From: CAIQPV01 sp964480365
GTDB lineage: Bacteria > Pseudomonadota > Gammaproteobacteria > Burkholderiales > Gallionellaceae
NCBI GenBank assembly: GCA_964480365.1
Contig: CAYZPM010000001.1
Span: 124,001 to 188,000, forward strand
Length of the DNA stretch: 64,000 nucleotides
Reading direction: 5' to 3'
The notes beneath the pieces are model-generated. The model did no database searches. It had not been told where the DNA came from and saw only the letters and a list, made by a program, of their open reading frames with translations. This document shows, one piece after another, positions 28,001 through 36,688 of this stretch. Every line of letters begins with the position of its first letter. Position 1 is the first letter of the stretch. A program made the translations under genes and the position numbers.

Positions 28001-31000
28001 ATAGGGCGCGAATGCCGACAGTCCCGACAGGCTTGGGATGATCGCGTAAGTATTGGCTGGGCCTTGCGCAGGGTTGAGCACATTCAAAGTGCCCCCCGTG
28101 CCCGGAATGAACTCGTAGGCGTACAGGTCGCCGCCACCAGATAAATCAATTTTTGCAGCAGGCGCATTGTTGGTTGCAGCCTGGATATCAACATTAGTCC
28201 CCTGGATAGTGATTTGCTTTTGCGGCGGCGCAGTCAGTGTGACGCTCGCCAAGGGATTCCCCCCGCTCCATGCCAGGTCATACACCCAACCCGTGCCCCC
28301 CACCATCGTCCCGTATGGAATGATTTGCCCATCTGCCGATACGGAGGTCAAGCTACCTGGGGCTAGCGTCACGCTTCCGGTTCCAGTTCGGGTTTCAATC
28401 TGAGTTCCAATCAGGACGGGGATCGGATTGACGCCCAGATTGATCGTCCCCAGAGGCGCCTTCAGCACGCCGTCTTGTACGATATTAGCAGCACTCAGCG
28501 TGACCTGCCCCCCGGCTGACAACACTGGACTCGAACCACTTCCCGGTAAGATCGTAATCGTGCCGGCAGGGTTGGCAATGGCCGAACCATCCACAACCGC
28601 CAGCGTAAAATCGCTCAGGGTGGTGGGATAAATCTGGTTGGCCTGAAGCGTAATGTTGCCCTGCGTAGTCAACTGCCCAACGAGTGAGGAATTCGGCGTC
28701 ACCCCATTAACGGCTGGAGCGACATATAACACCCCATTCAAGCGGATATCCCCGCTGCTGTTGATCGAGAGTTGACTGATGCCTGAAACCGATACATCTC
28801 CGGTAATGTCAACAAGATTGGCCGTGACACTTAATATTCCATTACCGGAACTAGGTGGAGTGATGACCTGGTTCTGCAAGTTGGTGTTGGCAAGCTGGAC
28901 GTAATCCGAGGTGATGCTGGCTTTGTTGCCCGTGAGATCAATCACGGGTGCATTGAGCGTGATGCTTTGTCTGGCATCCAACTTGACCTGATCCGCAAGA
29001 ACAATCGAGCCATAACCACTGGTAAGCGTCACCGCATCGAACCCTGCCTTCTGCAAGGCGCTTGGGTCAACATAAGCCAACCCATCCACATAAGTCAGGT
29101 TGGTATTGGCATTACCGGCATCGATAACAACGTTGCCTGAGTTTTCGGCATCAACCACAAAGCTGCCGGAACCAGAGGGGCCAACCAGAATATTCCAAGT
29201 GGGATTTTGTGGAAAACCTGAAAGTAAATTGCGCTGCGATTGAACTGTCCCAGCCAGCGTCAAGGAAAAGCTGCCTGCTGCTGCCGTGCTGCCTGATAAG
29301 ACACCGGCCTTCATAGAACCGTCCAGCAGCGCCCCTTCGGTTGCAGTGATGGCAATTTTTCCCGCGTTTCCGGCTACCAGGTTTGAGCTATACACCACCT
29401 TATTCGATTCGAGTTGTGGCAGGTCAAGGTTCGCTGCCGCGCCCGAGACATCCATCATTGAGCCTTGCTGCGTCACCACGAACATATTGCTGTTGAGATT
29501 AATCGTTCCACCGGAGAGCACCTGCCCCAGAGAAAGCCCTTGGGCATTCGGCGTCATGACTACCGCACCCTGTGCAAGCAACTCGCTTTGACTCCCAAGC
29601 CAAATGTACGAGTTGCCATTGTTGAAACTCGAAATGGGCGAGTTAAGTGTCAGGTTGATGCTGCCCGCAGGCGCATCGAGCGTGCCCAACACAATCAGTT
29701 GGCTATCGGAAGTAAGGTTGATGGTGGCACCCGGATCGACAGTAATGCCCGCACCCATCCCCACTGTCAGTCCATTTACGCCATTGTTTTGCTTGAGCGT
29801 GATGCTGACTGGCTTTCTCTGCCAGTCTGGCAAAGTTCCGATTTGTGAAAAACTGTAGACATCCGAGCTGCTTGCCTTTTGCAGCGCCGAATTATCCAGA
29901 ATCAGCGACTGGCTCTTCACAGTGACGCTGGTATCCGGCGCCACTAAAAGCCCGCCACCGTTCGCACTCAGGGTATAGCTCGAAAACCCCCCGGTGCTGA
30001 AGAAACCCGCCGCCAGGTTGAGTGCGTTAGTTTCTGTCCCGCCGATCACGATGCCATTCCCATTGCTACCCAGAATGCCAGTCTCATTGACTGTAAGCCC
30101 GCCGCCCTGTCCACCCGCAACCCCATAGCTTTTTAGACCGGGGCTAATGGTGGCGAGCTGATTAGTATAGTGAAGATAGTCTTTAGGTGAGCGGCTGTTC
30201 ACAGCGTAATTTCCGGTGAGCGAGATTGAGCCGCCATTGCCGCCCTGCACCTTGTTCGACGCGTTGACGTACGCCCCGCCGGATGCATCAATGACTGTTC
30301 CCGGCACATAATCAAGGATGCCCCCGGAGTTGATGGTTACATTACCACCGTTGATGAAGACGGGGCTGGTCGCACCCGTTGTATCCAGCAAGGCCGCGTC
30401 ATTCACCCACATGCCACGGGTGGAAATAGTGCTTCCTGCCGAGCCCAACGTGATCCCGCCAGCTAATGTTCCGGGGGAGGTTGCGGTTGCAACCGTACCC
30501 ATCGTCACCGTTCCCGATGGAATATAGACGGAGCCAAGCATGTTAATCGTATCGCCCTGCAGGGTCAGGCTCCCACCCGGTGCAAGAGCAAGTGAAGTGC
30601 CCGAACCCACCGTAACCGTACCGTTGGTGTAGATTCCAACATTGTTGACACTGTTTGCAGCGGAAAACAGGCTCGGGTCAAGATAGATCGTTGTAGGCAG
30701 AGCCAGAGCGTCCGTGAGCGAATAGGTTACCAGTGGGTTTGGTTGAATCGTGACATAAGCATTCGTCACGTAGTTGTAATTGTCTGTAACCATGTTATAG
30801 ATCGCGGTACTGTCACCAAGCGTAAGCGTCCCGCCCCGTGGCAGCATGGCGTAAGTATCCACGTAGGGACTGGTTGCAGTCTGATTGACATAAGGTTGGG
30901 TCTGGTAGAGGCCTGCCACCGTCTTGGAGATGATGTTGCCTTCAACAGCGCCACCGGGCGACAGAATTGTCAGCTTGCCTGCCGCTTGCCCCTGTACGTA

Positions 31001-32950
31001 ACCTGGGTCCCAGGTCTTGGGCATGGTATTAAACGTTTGAGTGACGCCCCATTTGGCGCTGCTCTCTGTATAGGTTCCGGCAATCCCCGTGTAAGTCATA
31101 TTGGGCGAAGCATTGGCAATGTTATACGCAGCTCCATTTGATCCGATAAGCGAGGTTGTCGTGACATAGGCGCCGGTGTAATCCACCTGCCCGCCAGAGA
31201 TATTGATGTTCGATCCCGGATTGGTCACCACTCCGCCGGTCGAGATGAGATTTACGGTGCCGCCGCTCGACGTCAACTCGGCCACCCCTCTTTGAATCTG
31301 CGCCTCCTCGCCGGAATAATTCGCAAGCGGCGTACCCTTGCTGATATCCACGTACACGGTTTGGCCGTACAAAGGCCCGGTCTTTTGCAGCGGTGAATTC
31401 GCCAGTTCGGCCCCGCGCAACTGCACTGCCAGAATATTGCGCGCAACCGACACCGACGCTGTGCTACCCGAAACATCAATGGTGCTGCCTTTGTCAAGCA
31501 ATACCATCGCCCCGTCCGTGCCAGAACTTGGGCTAGGCAAGTAGTTCGGATTGAGGAAGCCGTTATAGGCATTCGTCGAAAAAATATTCTGATAGGGATT
31601 GTTGGCGCCGGACAATGGAATTAAGCCGCTTGCCGGAGTTGTTGCCGTGGCAGGGACATAACTGCTGATTGCGGCAAGCGTCACTATCCCGCCGGGAGCG
31701 ACGATGCTGCTGCCGCTTTGCATTTCGATGGTGTTGCCCATCGCTTCGATGATCGAAGGATTGAATCCCTGTGAGGCTGTGGTCGTGGACTGCGCCGTAG
31801 CAGAATCGGGCATGACCTGGGTCATACTTTCTCCGCCAAAGGTAACAGCTCCGGTTTGGGTCGCCCGGATGTCATAGACTCCGCTATTATCGGTGTTTAT
31901 GGTCGCAGTCGGGTTGTTGGCATCTTGGCCTAACAGAACACCATTTTCAACGTTGTAGCGTGCTTCCAGTTTGATTGTGCCGTTCTCGTTGACGGCTGTC
32001 GTTGCCGAGATTAGTCCCTGCTGGTTGACGGCATAACCCACCAAAGTGACGTTGCCGCGTTGAGACAAAATGCTGCCGAAATTGCTGACCGTGCCGGACT
32101 TATTGTTCTGAACTTGTGCAGGCTGACTATTTGTAGCTGCCAGAGAGGGATCGATCTGGTTCGGATTTTTGACATCGACCTCGACTAGCACACCGCGCAG
32201 ATTCGGGTCTTGGCTAGCCTCCAAATAAACGTTGTTCCCAGCGGCCATCACCACCTGTCCGTCATGCGTCGAAATGTTGCCGCTGTTTTCTACCACAGGC
32301 GCAAACAGCATGATGGTCGAGCCATTCAGCGTCGCACCGGTATCTACCCTCACAAACCCTCCGCATAATGGGTTCCCGACTGTACAAGTATCCTGAAAAG
32401 CAGGATTTAATTGGGTATTGGTCAGATACCCGGCCTCATAAAGACTGTCCTTGATATCCAGCGAAGAGGCTATCAGTGTCCCGGTGTTCACTTGCGCGCC
32501 ATTTTTGAAAACAATTCCGTTCTGGTTGATCAGGTAAATTTGACCATTGGCATTGAGTGAACCGGCGATAGTGGTCGGATTGGCGTAGGGGTCTAAGATA
32601 CGGTTGAGTGTGCTGGCAGAGGTTGAAGGTTGATTGAAAGTGACGGTGTAACCTTGGTCGATATTGAAATTCTGCCAGTTAAGGATGGCGGTCTGAGAGG
32701 TCTGATTGATAGTCATGACCTTGCCAGCGGTAATTGGGAGTGGTGTTTTCAGCGAACCGTACTGGAGAAATGCAGGATTGTTGCCGGAGCAATTACCGGC
32801 GCAAGGTGTAGGCAGCGGCGGGAGCGTCCCTGCAAACGTCGGCACAGCCGAAAGCAGCCCAGCAGCCATAAGCGCTTTGCAAAGCACACTGAGGCTAATT
32901 TTTGGCTGGGAGACGTGCCTGCTAGCTGATTTTTGTTTGTTTTTTTTCAT
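22046..32950 (-). CDS. Giant filamentous haemagglutinin-like exoprotein (TpsA)
   Basis: About 3,634 residues. An extended signal peptide (MKKNKQKSASRH ... ALMAAGLLSAVPTFA) precedes the two-partner secretion domain with LNANGQIYLINQNGIVFKNG and VNTGTLIASSLDI, the counterpart of the NPNG motifs of FhaB. The remainder is a long beta-helix of repeated VNLISTGG / GGNINISA-type strands. The C-terminal 300 residues (GGYSGDLSLFNSQIKTEAGG ... GGGDINAFVNNDFTVNQSR) match the DUF3739 end of this adhesin family. It should be exported by Sec and the TpsB pore encoded just upstream, and serve as a surface adhesin or biofilm fibre. ATG 32950 is chosen because GAAAGG lies eight bases before it; a longer frame to 33010 lacks a signal start. 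No CdiA-type toxin end was seen. Confidence 0.93.
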   Translation of the reverse strand: MKKNKQKSASRHVSQPKISLSVLCKALMAAGLLSAVPTFAGTLPPLPTPCAGNCSGNNPAFLQYGSLKTPLPITAGKVMTINQTSQTAILNWQNFNIDQGYTVTFNQPSTSASTLNRILDPYANPTTIAGSLNANGQIYLINQNGIVFKNGAQVNTGTLIASSLDIKDSLYEAGYLTNTQLNPAFQDTCTVGNPLCGGFVRVDTGATLNGSTIMLFAPVVENSGNISTHDGQVVMAAGNNVYLEASQDPNLRGVLVEVDVKNPNQIDPSLAATNSQPAQVQNNKSGTVSNFGSILSQRGNVTLVGYAVNQQGLISATTAVNENGTIKLEARYNVENGVLLGQDANNPTATINTDNSGVYDIRATQTGAVTFGGESMTQVMPDSATAQSTTTASQGFNPSIIEAMGNTIEMQSGSSIVAPGGIVTLAAISSYVPATATTPASGLIPLSGANNPYQNIFSTNAYNGFLNPNYLPSPSSGTDGAMVLLDKGSTIDVSGSTASVSVARNILAVQLRGAELANSPLQKTGPLYGQTVYVDISKGTPLANYSGEEAQIQRGVAELTSSGGTVNLISTGGVVTNPGSNINISGGQVDYTGAYVTTTSLIGSNGAAYNIANASPNMTYTGIAGTYTESSAKWGVTQTFNTMPKTWDPGYVQGQAAGKLTILSPGGAVEGNIISKTVAGLYQTQPYVNQTATSPYVDTYAMLPRGGTLTLGDSTAIYNMVTDNYNYVTNAYVTIQPNPLVTYSLTDALALPTTIYLDPSLFSAANSVNNVGIYTNGTVTVGSGTSLALAPGGSLTLQGDTINMLGSVYIPSGTVTMGTVATATSPGTLAGGITLGSAGSTISTRGMWVNDAALLDTTGATSPVFINGGNVTINSGGILDYVPGTVIDASGGAYVNASNKVQGGNGGSISLTGNYAVNSRSPKDYLHYTNQLATISPGLKSYGVAGGQGGGLTVNETGILGSNGNGIVIGGTETNALNLAAGFFSTGGFSSYTLSANGGGLLVAPDTSVTVKSQSLILDNSALQKASSSDVYSFSQIGTLPDWQRKPVSITLKQNNGVNGLTVGMGAGITVDPGATINLTSDSQLIVLGTLDAPAGSINLTLNSPISSFNNGNSYIWLGSQSELLAQGAVVMTPNAQGLSLGQVLSGGTINLNSNMFVVTQQGSMMDVSGAAANLDLPQLESNKVVYSSNLVAGNAGKIAITATEGALLDGSMKAGVLSGSTAAAGSFSLTLAGTVQSQRNLLSGFPQNPTWNILVGPSGSGSFVVDAENSGNVVIDAGNANTNLTYVDGLAYVDPSALQKAGFDAVTLTSGYGSIVLADQVKLDARQSITLNAPVIDLTGNKASITSDYVQLANTNLQNQVITPPSSGNGILSVTANLVDITGDVSVSGISQLSINSSGDIRLNGVLYVAPAVNGVTPNSSLVGQLTTQGNITLQANQIYPTTLSDFTLAVVDGSAIANPAGTITILPGSGSSPVLSAGGQVTLSAANIVQDGVLKAPLGTINLGVNPIPVLIGTQIETRTGTGSVTLAPGSLTSVSADGQIIPYGTMVGGTGWVYDLAWSGGNPLASVTLTAPPQKQITIQGTNVDIQAATNNAPAAKIDLSGGGDLYAYEFIPGTGGTLNVLNPAQGPANTYAIIPSLSGLSAFAPYDPQFSGQYAASGSKSALGVGSTVYLSGGDGLSAGYYALLPASYALLPGAYTVTLVSGHQDMLPGQGAIQVPGGGEIMAGKLAVAGTNILDSRWSGFEVAPGSVARTESQFQDNYASSYFSSLAATNGTVTPYLPVDAGQLAVTANSGATVATLVLNGTIDSQPGAGGLGAQVDLSVVGSGFDIVNTIGADNGLVQLTTGMLNNLGANSLLIGGVRTQTTSGMSIAVGADTVQVDNAGSTLQGPEIMLAANTSVKVIAGSSIQGVGKFSGQANNITIDGGGALLRVSTGPQVSVARTNVNPTSTIGTLTIADPIKGTTGATLGTANNALLFDASYSTAISNTAVLNGSAISVAAQNIDVGTVPSSVDSTYSVLPLSLSGTLLSNILTFQDITLHSYNDINFASSLAGSDANHRISSLTLNAKNLNGYNTGLATIDATSIVWMNNNSGPSTAPTGTTAGNLNINADSIVIADGNKGINGFGDVYFTALNEISMQGTGAATIASGDGNVHNLVLQAGQITATSNAKQSITASNYDINIEPNSGTAFASTGTLGAQLVISGKNITDTGVINVPTGSITLHATGTGSTDNVTLAGVTTLSNAMVAGGTTVTVGSTANLAVGEPISGDGFPPGTTIASITNGTQFVTSVADTNANSTGVALQVGSLTSAKGISETLAGQIVYAPAGTINLTADNGEVDIQSGATLNVSGATGGGNAGSIKIAATNGPVSIAGSLKGGAAAANTQGSFTVDANKVNWNGTDNVLTDLNNILTQGGFTQLRDIRVRTGNLDIYGTTAQANTFQLEADAGNIDVYGTINSSGTSGGNIQLMAQNVTLDAGAMLDAHASGAGQAGGQVTIEASSTGQINLNNQPINVQGGANGTSGSVLLRAPRINWNTDTNSYSDVALYNTGGTSLNVSPNADVTVEAFQTYAAPSNGILTAAYVGTACVITSSCYLSDATAFYTYANTIKTNLGMSLTDPNMNLVPGVEIDSAANPSNPSGSLTLAANWDLSSWRFSTGIIGQPTEPGILTLRATGDLAFGTVNAGVITTASLSDGFSSAITSPKTATLAPGSGSSWSYQLVAGADMTSANVMAVNNTVASLTGNVQLVAGSESAPVVGTNIITPIAMEEIRTGTGFIDIAAGGDVSLGNADSVIYTAGVASPVLTATGATGYKYGQSSVFPVDGGNINISADGNINGAYANQLVSEWLWRQGFVNVPSTTTYVPAPAWWINYAAFRQNIGALGGGNVTISAGGDINNLSAVVPTSGYVGSSGNMVILGGGNLTVTAGGNINSGIFYVGSGLGTIQAGGGLGAYTYPSSALVPYNPYSLLSTNPNTILLLGQGGFAVQAEGDINLQTVLNPTMLGSSFSQKISSNNNNIGFFYTYDGGGNISLTSLGGNINLDNTLGSLTGTSNNPVFWANTPPVDNVYPASFEATAFNGGINNSTSANFLLFPSSTGNLQLFAATNINLGDGIGMSDMSPASLLPINSLGVSNTASIDTVSHGIDPTIQLPVPLHANDTQPITIVAGGDITTGDPSNLAGNTNAVAVMELPKQALVSAGRDIINFSADIQNQQPTDTTSLVAGRDITFTTQEVAGITVSGPGQVVLQAGRNIDLGYSFGVVTEGNLNNPLLPSQGANITVLAGVGQAGADAQAFINKYIDPAAQGIYGADLIAFVSQYVASPNLTAEQAFSFFNNLPTTLQNAFVNQVFFDELRLSGRSAISSGDYSGGYTAISTLFPTGGYSGDLSLFNSQIKTEAGGNINILTPGGGVDAGLANVNTGKPASEIGVVTVGGGDINAFVNNDFTVNQSRVFTVQGGNILMWSSNANIDAGNGSKTATSTPPPLLVVNPKTGEFAIDATDSIVGSGIRVLLGNPNVVPGSVDLFAPKGTINAGDAGIGAAGNIFLGALQVIGANNINFGGTSAGVPTTAVAPVSVGGMGNVQDANQAANQATQGLSNASALAKLADLANFKPTFISVDVIGLGDENMGSQQ

Positions 32951-33032
32951 TGTTGGCCTTTCAAGAACATCATGCTCGACCATAAAATAATTTTTGAAGG
33001 CTGGTGCCATTTCAATCTATTTATTGAGTTTT

Positions 33033-33186
33033 CAAAATACATGGCCCGGTTGTCACGGACCCCCTCCCTAGCCCTCCCCCGGTGGGAGAGGGGACCACGG
33101 CGGGAGAAGGACTTTCATCCCCTCTCCCACCGGGGGAGGGTTAGGGAGGGGGTAAAACCGTCAACAATTAGAAAACCCTCAATAAA
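33033..33186 (+). repeat. Dispersed repeat family A, copy 2
   Basis: The left end CAAAATACATGGCCCGGTTG matches the copy at 39621, followed by a GC-rich inverted core with two CCCTCTCCC / GGGAGAGGG arm pairs and a more diverged right end (CCCTCAATAA). It fills the space between tpsB and tpsA, so it is transcribed if they form an operon. Confidence 0.75.
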
Positions 33187-33207
33187 CAACAATGCCCAAC
33201 TCAATAA

Positions 33208-34803
33208 CTAAAACGCCCCCACTGTCTTAAACTCAAACCTTGCCTTCCCTGTTTGGGTGTACGTTGTTTCCTTGAGCGGCCAGGCCACGTCGAGACCCAT
33301 GGTGTAATTTTTCCATGCCTGCACCCTCAAGCCGACACCGGCGCTGGCCAAGTTGAAATTGGGCGTTTGTGAGGGCAGCGCTTCCCGGACGATCAGGTGC
33401 GCGCCGTCAACAAACATCAACGGGCGAAAATCGCTGAAATTTCCGCTGGCCATTTGCGGGCCGCGTAATTCCAGCGAGCCACGCGCGCCATCGTCTCCGG
33501 CCTGCTCCGCTTCGTAATAGCCGCGCACGCTGTCGGCGCCACCAGCGGTAAACTGCTCATTGCTGATCAACGGGCCGCTGGCAAGTTGTCCATCCATCCT
33601 GGCAAAAAGCGCAAAACCTTTGGGCAAGACTTGAGTGCGATCAATTTCGCCGCGCAAATAAACGTAATCCGGTTTGGCATCGTAGCGCATGCACTCGAAC
33701 TCGCTCACGACCTGTCCGTTGCATACCGTCATTCTGTCGCCCACCCCGCGCAAATGGAAATTCAGGGCAGCATTGGCTCCGCTCACTCCGGATTCATCCG
33801 CCAGATTGGCGTTATACGCGACCGAGAAAGGCACATAGGTGATAGGCGTGTGACCGGTGTCACTCCCTGCGAGCATCGTGTCGTTCAGGAAATGTTTGTA
33901 ATCCACGCCCAGCGTCAGGCTGTGAAATAATTTGTCGCGCGACGGTAACGGCATCACCCAGCGCAAGCCATAGATATTGCCCTGCCCCAATACGGACATA
34001 TCCCCCAAGGTTGCCACGTTGCTGCGTGAAGCCACCGTATAGAACGCAAGCTGATTGTCCGAGTGCTCAATAGGCATCAGGTACGTCCCGGAAAATACCT
34101 TCACCTGGCTCACATTGTCAGGTGAAGTTTGATATTGCAGCGAAAGACTGTGCTCCCGTTGCCACAAGTTGTCGTAGCGCAGCATGCCCGTAAGACGCAA
34201 AGCACTGGTGTTGGCGCTGGCGCGGTTGTCCAATTGGATGCTGGAATGAAAGGGCAATTGATCCTCCACATTTAATTCTGCCTCGACCGTTCCTGGCGTC
34301 GCGCCCGGACGCAAAATCGGGGTCACTTTAAGGTCGGCCACGCGATTGGCATCCACCAGTTCCTTTTGCACCTCGGGAAAATACGGCACATTCCCTTGAG
34401 CCAATTCCGGCACCTTGGACAGGATGCGGTTGAGCGAATAATAATGCGAGCCAACCACGCGCACTTTCCCCACACTGCCCTCGGTCACTTTCAATTCCAC
34501 GACGCCGCTGTTTACACTTTGCTCGGGAATGTCCACCAGCACGGTGAGATAGCCCGCATCGTGATACGCCTTCTCCAGCGCGGTGCGCGCCTTTTCCACA
34601 TCGTCTATGCTTTTTTCTTCGCCCAGAAACGGATACACGGCTTCCTCGATACGAATCGAGGGCAACATGGTATTTCCCGTGATCTGGTATTCCATCACAC
34701 TGAACATGTTCTTTTTTGCAGCATTCGGCTCGGTGCCTTCTGCCATGCTGGCGCAGGAAAAAATGAGTCCTGCACACAGCAATAAAATTCTGATTGATGC
34801 CAT
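33208..34803 (-). CDS. Two-partner secretion pore (ShlB/FhaC/HecB family, TpsB)
   Basis: A 531-residue outer-membrane transporter. A signal peptide (ILLLCAGLIFSCASMA) is followed by a POTRA domain (about 30-110, YQITGNTMLPSIRIEEAVYP), a second POTRA-like segment to about 190 and a 16-strand barrel with the conserved VRGYYEAEQAGDDGARGS motif near 430-450. It recognises the TPS domain of the adjacent exoprotein and threads it across the outer membrane without ATP. ATG 34803 is preferred over TTG 34806. Confidence 0.94.
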   Translation of the reverse strand: MASIRILLLCAGLIFSCASMAEGTEPNAAKKNMFSVMEYQITGNTMLPSIRIEEAVYPFLGEEKSIDDVEKARTALEKAYHDAGYLTVLVDIPEQSVNSGVVELKVTEGSVGKVRVVGSHYYSLNRILSKVPELAQGNVPYFPEVQKELVDANRVADLKVTPILRPGATPGTVEAELNVEDQLPFHSSIQLDNRASANTSALRLTGMLRYDNLWQREHSLSLQYQTSPDNVSQVKVFSGTYLMPIEHSDNQLAFYTVASRSNVATLGDMSVLGQGNIYGLRWVMPLPSRDKLFHSLTLGVDYKHFLNDTMLAGSDTGHTPITYVPFSVAYNANLADESGVSGANAALNFHLRGVGDRMTVCNGQVVSEFECMRYDAKPDYVYLRGEIDRTQVLPKGFALFARMDGQLASGPLISNEQFTAGGADSVRGYYEAEQAGDDGARGSLELRGPQMASGNFSDFRPLMFVDGAHLIVREALPSQTPNFNLASAGVGLRVQAWKNYTMGLDVAWPLKETTYTQTGKARFEFKTVGAF

Positions 34804-34896
34804 CAAATCATTACCAAGCGCTCACCGGTTAATCCCGGATTATGCAGCGCATATATTTCGACCTTATTACATCAACTCGTAATGAACCTTATCCAA

Positions 34897-34997
34897 CCGC
34901 TCGTGGTGAGCCCTTCGATAAACTCAGGAGAGCCTTGTCGAACCATTCGTGGTGACCCTTCGACTTCGCTCAGGACTAAAGGCCTTGTCGAACCACC
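34897..34997. repeat. Dispersed repeat family B (CCCTTCGA/TCAGG), copy 1
   Basis: Two tandem, imperfect units of the form TCGTGGTGAGCCCTTCGATA...CTCAGGA...CCTTGTCGAACCA are visible. The same unit occurs at 40724-40816. This type of short imperfect palindrome is common as an intergenic repeat in proteobacteria. Confidence 0.8.
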
Positions 34998-35007
34998 TTC
35001 CACAAAT

Positions 35008-35036
35008 GAAAAACCCCGGCATTACGCCGGGGGTGT
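35008..35036 (-). terminator. Rho-independent terminator
   Basis: On the minus strand CCCCGGC-GTAAT-GCCGGGG forms a perfect 7-bp GC stem followed by a run of five T. It lies 24 bases beyond the stop of the gene at 35060-36574 and should end its transcript. Confidence 0.85.
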
Positions 35037-35059
35037 TTCAAGCCTACAAGTTCAGATGC

Positions 35060-36574
35060 TTATTGCAGTTGTTGCAGAGGACGGCAGGTATTACCAAAGT
35101 TACCAACACGAATTACAGGGTTAGATGCTGTAAAGGTCGCTGAAGCAACACCGCCGTTTTCCGAAAGAGCCAGGATGCCCGGAACAACTGCGCCGGTTGA
35201 TGGAACACCACCACCCAACACCACCGGACTCGATATTTCTTTTACCAGAGTTGTGTAGAGATCCAGCTTGGCGCCCGCAGCCATCGTCGATGGACGGTTC
35301 CATGTGCTTTCCACAACCAGGTCATACGTACCGGCTACAGCATTGGCGAGCGAAGGTGCATTCCCGTTCAGAGCCGTATTCTGGTACCAGTCGGAACCTA
35401 CGCCGTGATCCAGACCAATGATGCCGATGGCATACGTCGGTGTGGTAGCAGCGCCAGGCAGAACAACTGAATTTGTATTAGGAGCACCGATCGCACCCGT
35501 AGTCAGGTCAATCGCTTTACCCGCATAAGTACCCGTTACACCACCCTTTTGTGCATAGGTCATGCACTTTGCCAGGTTACCGGTGGAGGAGTTTTCAACC
35601 ACGACAACGTCTGCTGCCAGAGCAGGTGATGTGGAACCCATGCCGTTAGCCAGTTGGCTATCCGAATACTTCAATGGGGGAAGAGCTCCTGTCATACATG
35701 GATTGCCCATGATACCGGCGTTTAAAGAGGCCTGCGATCCGGAACCGGATTGGCGACGGCAGATGACCATGATCGAATTACCGGCTCCGATGGTCGGATC
35801 AATCGTGGCCCAGTCAGTGGTGGTGCCAGACATGATGGCGGCCACTTGTGCCTTGGTCATAGCCAACATCGGTGCGGTTGCAGGAGAAGCCGAACCCATG
35901 GCGGTCGTGCCATTGACGGTGACACCGAACACCTGTCCTACAACGGTCGACACCTTCAACGATGCCAATTGTGTCGAAGTCAGCGCAGAAAACACGGGCA
36001 CACCGGCGACAACAGTAAGGTTAACCGGGGCTTCCAGCGTGGCAGGCTCGACGTCGGAGATGCCGGCATCAGTTGCGGTGTTGACGCTTCCTGTGCATGA
36101 CCAGACAGGCTCATGAGTCAGGGAATTGGTTGTCACGCTGGCCGAACCGCAAGAAGTACCAGTATAGTCAAGGAAACCAACCAGGCTACCCGTTGCAACC
36201 GGATTCACGCCATAGATGGAGCCGCCCAGGGCTGTGTCATAAATCAACACGGGCTTGCCAGCGATAGAAGTTGGGATAACCAAACCCGGCACAACGCTAC
36301 CGGCTGTCTTTGCGGTGCAGGCAACAGCGCGGAAATTGCTGCCGCTGGCAGTGGTGCTTGTGCCATCCCAGAATTCATCAATGGTGCCGGATTGGCAGAG
36401 GTCTTCCGAAACTTCGCTGATTGCGTTCTGCAGAGCAGAAGAACCGGAAAGTTTAAGAGTAACCAGGGTACCTGCGGTTGCATCGGCTGCCACTACTGCC
36501 GGTGTCAATGCCATTGCCTGACCGGCCAAGGCCATGGAACAGGCCACAACGAGTGCTTTCATTTTCATGTTCAT
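35060..36574 (-). CDS. Secreted binding-protein-like protein of unknown function
   Basis: A 504-residue exported protein. The signal peptide (MKALVVACSMALAGQAMA) is clear. The mature part starts with VTLKLSGSSALQNAISEV and contains CRRQSGSGSQASLNAGIM near the middle. These resemble the substrate-binding loops of PstS-like periplasmic phosphate-binding proteins (SGSS and R-x-SGSG), but the rest is not close to PstS, and several Cys suggest disulfides. No CTERM tail is present. The 5' leader (AATTTAATTTAAA before the ribosome site) resembles that of the PEP-CTERM gene 115 bases upstream, so the two may be co-regulated. Function is not assigned. Confidence 0.7.
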   Translation of the reverse strand: MNMKMKALVVACSMALAGQAMALTPAVVAADATAGTLVTLKLSGSSALQNAISEVSEDLCQSGTIDEFWDGTSTTASGSNFRAVACTAKTAGSVVPGLVIPTSIAGKPVLIYDTALGGSIYGVNPVATGSLVGFLDYTGTSCGSASVTTNSLTHEPVWSCTGSVNTATDAGISDVEPATLEAPVNLTVVAGVPVFSALTSTQLASLKVSTVVGQVFGVTVNGTTAMGSASPATAPMLAMTKAQVAAIMSGTTTDWATIDPTIGAGNSIMVICRRQSGSGSQASLNAGIMGNPCMTGALPPLKYSDSQLANGMGSTSPALAADVVVVENSSTGNLAKCMTYAQKGGVTGTYAGKAIDLTTGAIGAPNTNSVVLPGAATTPTYAIGIIGLDHGVGSDWYQNTALNGNAPSLANAVAGTYDLVVESTWNRPSTMAAGAKLDLYTTLVKEISSPVVLGGGVPSTGAVVPGILALSENGGVASATFTASNPVIRVGNFGNTCRPLQQLQ

Positions 36575-36645
36575 TTCTAATTCCTTTTAAATTAAATTTA
36601 ATGTTTAACTTTAGTTGCAATAACCAGCGACTTGCCCGTTTACTT

Positions 36646-36680
36646 CTTTCCCTCTCCCGCAAGCGGGCTAGGGAAAGAGG
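36646..36680. repeat. Short GC-rich inverted repeat
   Basis: CTTTCCCTCTCCCGCAAGCGGG followed by CTAGGGAAAGAGG forms a hairpin related to the cores of repeat family A but without its outer ends. It lies between the PEP-CTERM gene stop (36689) and the next gene start, and might act as an mRNA stabiliser or attenuator. Confidence 0.6.
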
Positions 36681-36688
36681 ATTCAGAC

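Noticed and set aside
22046..32950. CdiA-type contact-dependent toxin end on the giant exoprotein
   Set aside because: The C-terminus matches a DUF3739-type adhesin end, there is no VENN-like motif, and no small immunity gene follows.
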